Origin: a bacterium
GTDB lineage: Bacteria > Patescibacteriota > Saccharimonadia > Saccharimonadales > UBA4665
DNA length: 7,324 nt
Reading direction: 5' to 3'
Assembly (NCBI GenBank): GCA_029549845.1
Contig: JAKPIL010000181.1
Span: forward strand, 1-7,324
Part shown: positions 5,509 to 7,324 of the stretch, piece by piece
Position numbering within the stretch: position 1 is the stretch's first letter
How the letters are laid out: each line of letters opens with the position of its first letter
The notes under the pieces: generated by a model
Seen by the model: only the letters and a program-made list of their open reading frames with translations
What the model was told of the DNA's origin: nothing
Database searches by the model: none
Translations under genes and position numbers: made by a program

Positions 5509-6367
5509 TACACGCCAACTCAAGGGTCGTATTCGCTCGGTCAAAAGTACCAAGCAAATCACCAAAGCCATGCAAATGGTGGCGGCGAGCAAAATGCGCC
5601 GCGCCCAAGATGCCACCAAGGCCACGAGTGAGTACACGCGGACTGCAAACGAGCTGCTGACCTACCTTTCGAGCCAGGGTGCAACCAAGCGTAATCCGCT
5701 GTTCCAGAAGCGCCCCGTGAAAGGCCGGCTCATCATAGTCATGGCGGCCGATAAAGGCCTGGCCGGTGCCTATAACGCGAACATCATGAAGGCGTACATA
5801 CAAGCACTGCGCGACGATGACGCAAATGGCGTTCGCAATGAAACGATTGCCGTTGGCCGCAAAGCATCGCAGTTTGTGACACGACTCAAAGATACCGAAG
5901 TATGTGGCACATACACCGACCTGCCAGACCAGCCAGAAGGCTCTGAGTTCTACGCCATCCTGAACACCGCGGTGGCGATGTTCGAGGAAACCAAGGTCGA
6001 CGCGGTCGACATTATATACACAAAGTTTGTGAGCAGCATGACGCAGACAGCCGTGGTAGAGCGAATTTTGCCCGCTGGGTTTGTAAAAACAGACGTCACG
6101 GCCTTTGTGCGTGATGCGACGTATGAACCAAACACCGAAGTCGTGCTCGAAGGCGTAGCGCGCCGTTTGGTGGGAGCAGAGATTTACCAGGCGTTGCTCG
6201 ATGCCCGTGCCAGCGAACACAGTATGCGTATGCTTGCCATGAAAAACGCCACCGATAATGCCAGCGACCTGGTAGACGACCTGACGCTAGAGATGAACAA
6301 AGCTCGTCAGGCTGCAATCACCCAGGAACTAGCAGAAATATCCGGCGGCGCGGAGGCAATGAAGTAA
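5501..6367 (+). CDS. atpG: ATP synthase F1 subunit gamma (central shaft)
   Basis: Gamma is the asymmetric shaft that turns inside the alpha/beta ring and couples the c-ring to catalysis. The 288-residue product has the usual length. The N-terminal coiled-coil helix shows the family signature IRSVKSTKQITKAMQMVAASK (11-31). The Rossmann-like middle contains ADKGLAGAYN (83-92), where most homologues have SDKGLCGGYN. The C-terminal helix ends with the conserved MKNATDNASDLVDDL (247-261) and RQAAITQELAEISGGAEA (269-286). GGAGG at 5490-5494 lies 6 bases before the ATG. In usual operons atpD follows at once; here a heptad element with a four-helix-bundle gene lies between. The stop codon TAA is the first part of a perfect hairpin. 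Confidence 0.97.
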   Translation: MASTRQLKGRIRSVKSTKQITKAMQMVAASKMRRAQDATKATSEYTRTANELLTYLSSQGATKRNPLFQKRPVKGRLIIVMAADKGLAGAYNANIMKAYIQALRDDDANGVRNETIAVGRKASQFVTRLKDTEVCGTYTDLPDQPEGSEFYAILNTAVAMFEETKVDAVDIIYTKFVSSMTQTAVVERILPAGFVKTDVTAFVRDATYEPNTEVVLEGVARRLVGAEIYQALLDARASEHSMRMLAMKNATDNASDLVDDLTLEMNKARQAAITQELAEISGGAEAMK

Positions 6368-6383
6368 GCGCTTTCAGCGCTTA
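6365..6383 (+). repeat. Perfect hairpin starting at the atpG stop codon
   Basis: TAAGCGCT (6365-6372) and AGCGCTTA (6376-6383) pair perfectly over 8 bases around the loop TTC. The hairpin begins with the atpG stop codon and ends exactly where the heptad left arm begins at 6384. No T-run follows, so it is unlikely to terminate transcription. It could be an edge of the inserted element, an mRNA stabiliser for the upstream genes, or a pause site. It resembles the GCGC hairpin at the centre of the 5400-5479 element. Confidence 0.7.
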
Positions 6384-6806
6384 GGAGCATGAAGTATGGA
6401 GCATGAAGTAAGCATCAAGAGTTTTACGGATTTAGACACTTGGAAACAGGGTCATATACTTGTGCTACGGGTCTACGAACTGACAAGACTCTTTCCAAAA
6501 GAAGAACAATTCGGGCTTACGAATCAGCTGCGTCGTGCGGTCGTGTCGGTGACGTCGAATATCGCCGAGGGCTTTTCGAGGCTATCGTATAATGATAAAG
6601 CGCATTTTTACACCATGGCGCATGGCTCACTGACAGAAGCGCAAAATCAGCTCATTGTGGCGAGAGATGTGAAATACATTACGAGCGACCGATTTGATCA
6701 AATTGCCCAACAGTCTGTAGTTGTTCATAAGTTATTAACAGGATTGATAAAATCAACGAAGCAACGGAAGGCAGCGGCATGATTCATGCTCCATACTCCA
6801 TGATTC
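6384..6806 (+). mobile_element. Gene-bearing element with inverted heptad-repeat arms between atpG and atpD
   Basis: The left arm at 6384-6411 is four 7-bp repeats: GGAGCAT (6384, 6398) alternating with GAAGTAT or GAAGTAA (6391, 6405). The right arm at 6779-6806 is four repeats of the inverse: ATGATTC (6779, 6800), ATGCTCC (6786) and ATACTCC (6793). The arms pair at 21 of 24 positions, including 14 without mismatch (GTATGGAGCATGAA, 6394-6407, against 6783-6796). The four-helix-bundle gene fills the interior. No transposase and no clear target-site duplication is visible, so mobility is inferred from architecture and from its position within an operon that is normally continuous. Confidence 0.65.
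6396..6782 (+). CDS. S23-type four-helix-bundle protein (23S rRNA IVS / bAvd-like family)
   Basis: This 128-residue protein matches the four-helix-bundle family first seen as open frames in 23S rRNA intervening sequences. Visible signatures are IKSFTDLDTWKQGH near the N-terminus (7-20), LTNQLRRAVVSVTSNIAEGF (41-60), with the invariant NIAEG, and a third-helix GSLTEAQNQL (77-86). The fold is shared with Avd, the basic accessory protein of diversity-generating retroelements that binds the reverse transcriptase and nucleic acid. The cellular role of stand-alone members is unknown. The basic C-terminus (KSTKQRK, 119-125) would suit nucleic-acid binding. AGGAG (6383-6387), 8 bases before the ATG, and the ATG itself lie within the left heptad arm, and the TGA stop lies within the right arm, so the gene travels with the element. 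It is not part of the ATP synthase and would be co-transcribed with it. Confidence 0.9.
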   Translation: MEHEVSIKSFTDLDTWKQGHILVLRVYELTRLFPKEEQFGLTNQLRRAVVSVTSNIAEGFSRLSYNDKAHFYTMAHGSLTEAQNQLIVARDVKYITSDRFDQIAQQSVVVHKLLTGLIKSTKQRKAAA

Positions 6807-6822
6807 AAGAAAGGAATGAATA

Positions 6823-7324
6823 ATGAGTGAGAACACAGGTAAAGTAATCCAAGTAGTCGGCGTGGTGGTCGACGTGGAGTTTCCGGGCGGCAACCTGCCG
6901 AACATTTATGACGCGCTCGAAATCAAGCGCGCTGATGAAACGCTCACGCTCGAGGTTGCCCAGCACCTTGACGAGCACACTGTACGCGCTGTGTCTATGC
7001 AGAGTACCGATGGTTTGCGCCGCGGCGAAGAAGTTAGCGCCACCGGTTCACCTATATCGGTACCAGTCGGCGATGACACCCAGGGCCGCATGTTTAACGT
7101 GGTCGGTGACCCCATAGACGGGCTCGGCGTGCCTAAGGGCAACCGTTCACCCATCCACCGCGACCCGCCAAAGCTCGATGAGCAAAGTAACAAAACCGAA
7201 ATCCTGGAAACGGGCATCAAGGTTATTGACCTGATTGCGCCGATTGCCAAGGGTGGTAAGGTTGGCTTGTTCGGTGGCGCTGGTGTGGGCAAAACCGTGC
7301 TTATTCAGGAGCTTATCAACAACA
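6823..7324 (+). CDS. atpD: ATP synthase F1 subunit beta, 3' partial
   Basis: Beta carries the catalytic sites of the F1 head. Only 167 residues are in the window. They include the N-terminal beta-barrel (GKVIQVVGVVVDVEFPGG, residues 6-23), the GRMFNVVGDPIDG segment (88-100), RSPIHRDPP (108-116), the LETGIKVIDLIAPIAKGGK hinge (128-146) and the P-loop GGAGVGKT (151-158), with the usual LFGGAGVGKTVLIQELI. Walker B and the C-terminal domain lie beyond the window. AAGGA at 6811-6815 is 7 bases before the ATG. The start lies 16 bases after the right arm of the inserted element, so that element ends just short of the atpD ribosome-binding site and leaves it intact. Confidence 0.97.
   Translation, partial: MSENTGKVIQVVGVVVDVEFPGGNLPNIYDALEIKRADETLTLEVAQHLDEHTVRAVSMQSTDGLRRGEEVSATGSPISVPVGDDTQGRMFNVVGDPIDGLGVPKGNRSPIHRDPPKLDEQSNKTEILETGIKVIDLIAPIAKGGKVGLFGGAGVGKTVLIQELINN

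Noticed and set aside
5498..6220. 240-codon antisense frame opposite atpG
   Set aside because: The + strand frame is an unmistakable gamma subunit; the antisense product is rich in Cys, His and Arg and has no recognisable motif.
6396..6782. Four-helix-bundle gene as part of a 23S rRNA intervening sequence
   Set aside because: The family is named for that setting, but no rRNA sequence is present here; it lies between atpG and atpD.

Overview
The window holds most of an F-type ATP synthase (F1Fo) operon on the + strand, preceded by the tail of a GNAT acetyltransferase gene and a small Phd/RelE-type toxin-antitoxin pair. The style of the subunits (two-helix AtpZ-like protein, 69-residue c subunit, b subunit with a short N-terminal leader, compact delta subunit), the short spacers and the standard genetic code suggest a Candidate Phyla Radiation bacterium, most likely Saccharibacteria (TM7). 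That assignment is from memory of family style and is moderate in confidence; no rRNA or marker search was possible.

Layout: 2-646 GNAT-like protein, cut by the window start; 697-996 antitoxin and 965-1213 toxin, overlapping by 32 bases; 1267-1296 probable operon promoter; then atpZ-like (1308-1565), atpB/a (1562-2380), atpE/c (2556-2765), atpF/b (2794-3336), atpH/delta (3342-3725), atpA/alpha (3854-5389), atpG/gamma (5501-6367), an inserted S23-type four-helix-bundle gene (6396-6782), and atpD/beta (6823 to window end, cut within the Walker A region). The ATP synthase genes make the membrane rotor and stator (a, c, b), the peripheral stalk (b, delta) and the catalytic head with its central shaft (alpha, beta, gamma). 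Epsilon (atpC) would be expected after atpD, outside the window.

The unusual part is what sits between the atp genes. Four junctions (B-E, H-A, A-G, G-D) carry inserted palindromic DNA, whereas Z-B, E-F and F-H are tight. The B-E insert is a nested palindrome of a REP/MITE-like kind. The other three share another architecture: each arm is about four degenerate 7-bp direct repeats, and the two arms are inverted relative to each other. Each element uses its own heptamer word, but all follow a G-N5-A/T pattern. Two of them (H-A, A-G) are about 75-80 bp and carry no recognisable gene. The third (G-D) encloses the four-helix-bundle gene so closely that its ribosome-binding site and start codon lie in the left arm and its stop codon lies in the right arm. 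I read these as one family of mobile or formerly mobile elements, one carrying a gene and two not, that has colonised an essential operon. In both short elements a 39-codon frame stays open across the whole insert and connects the stop of one atp gene to the start of the next, which may keep ribosomes moving through the junction.
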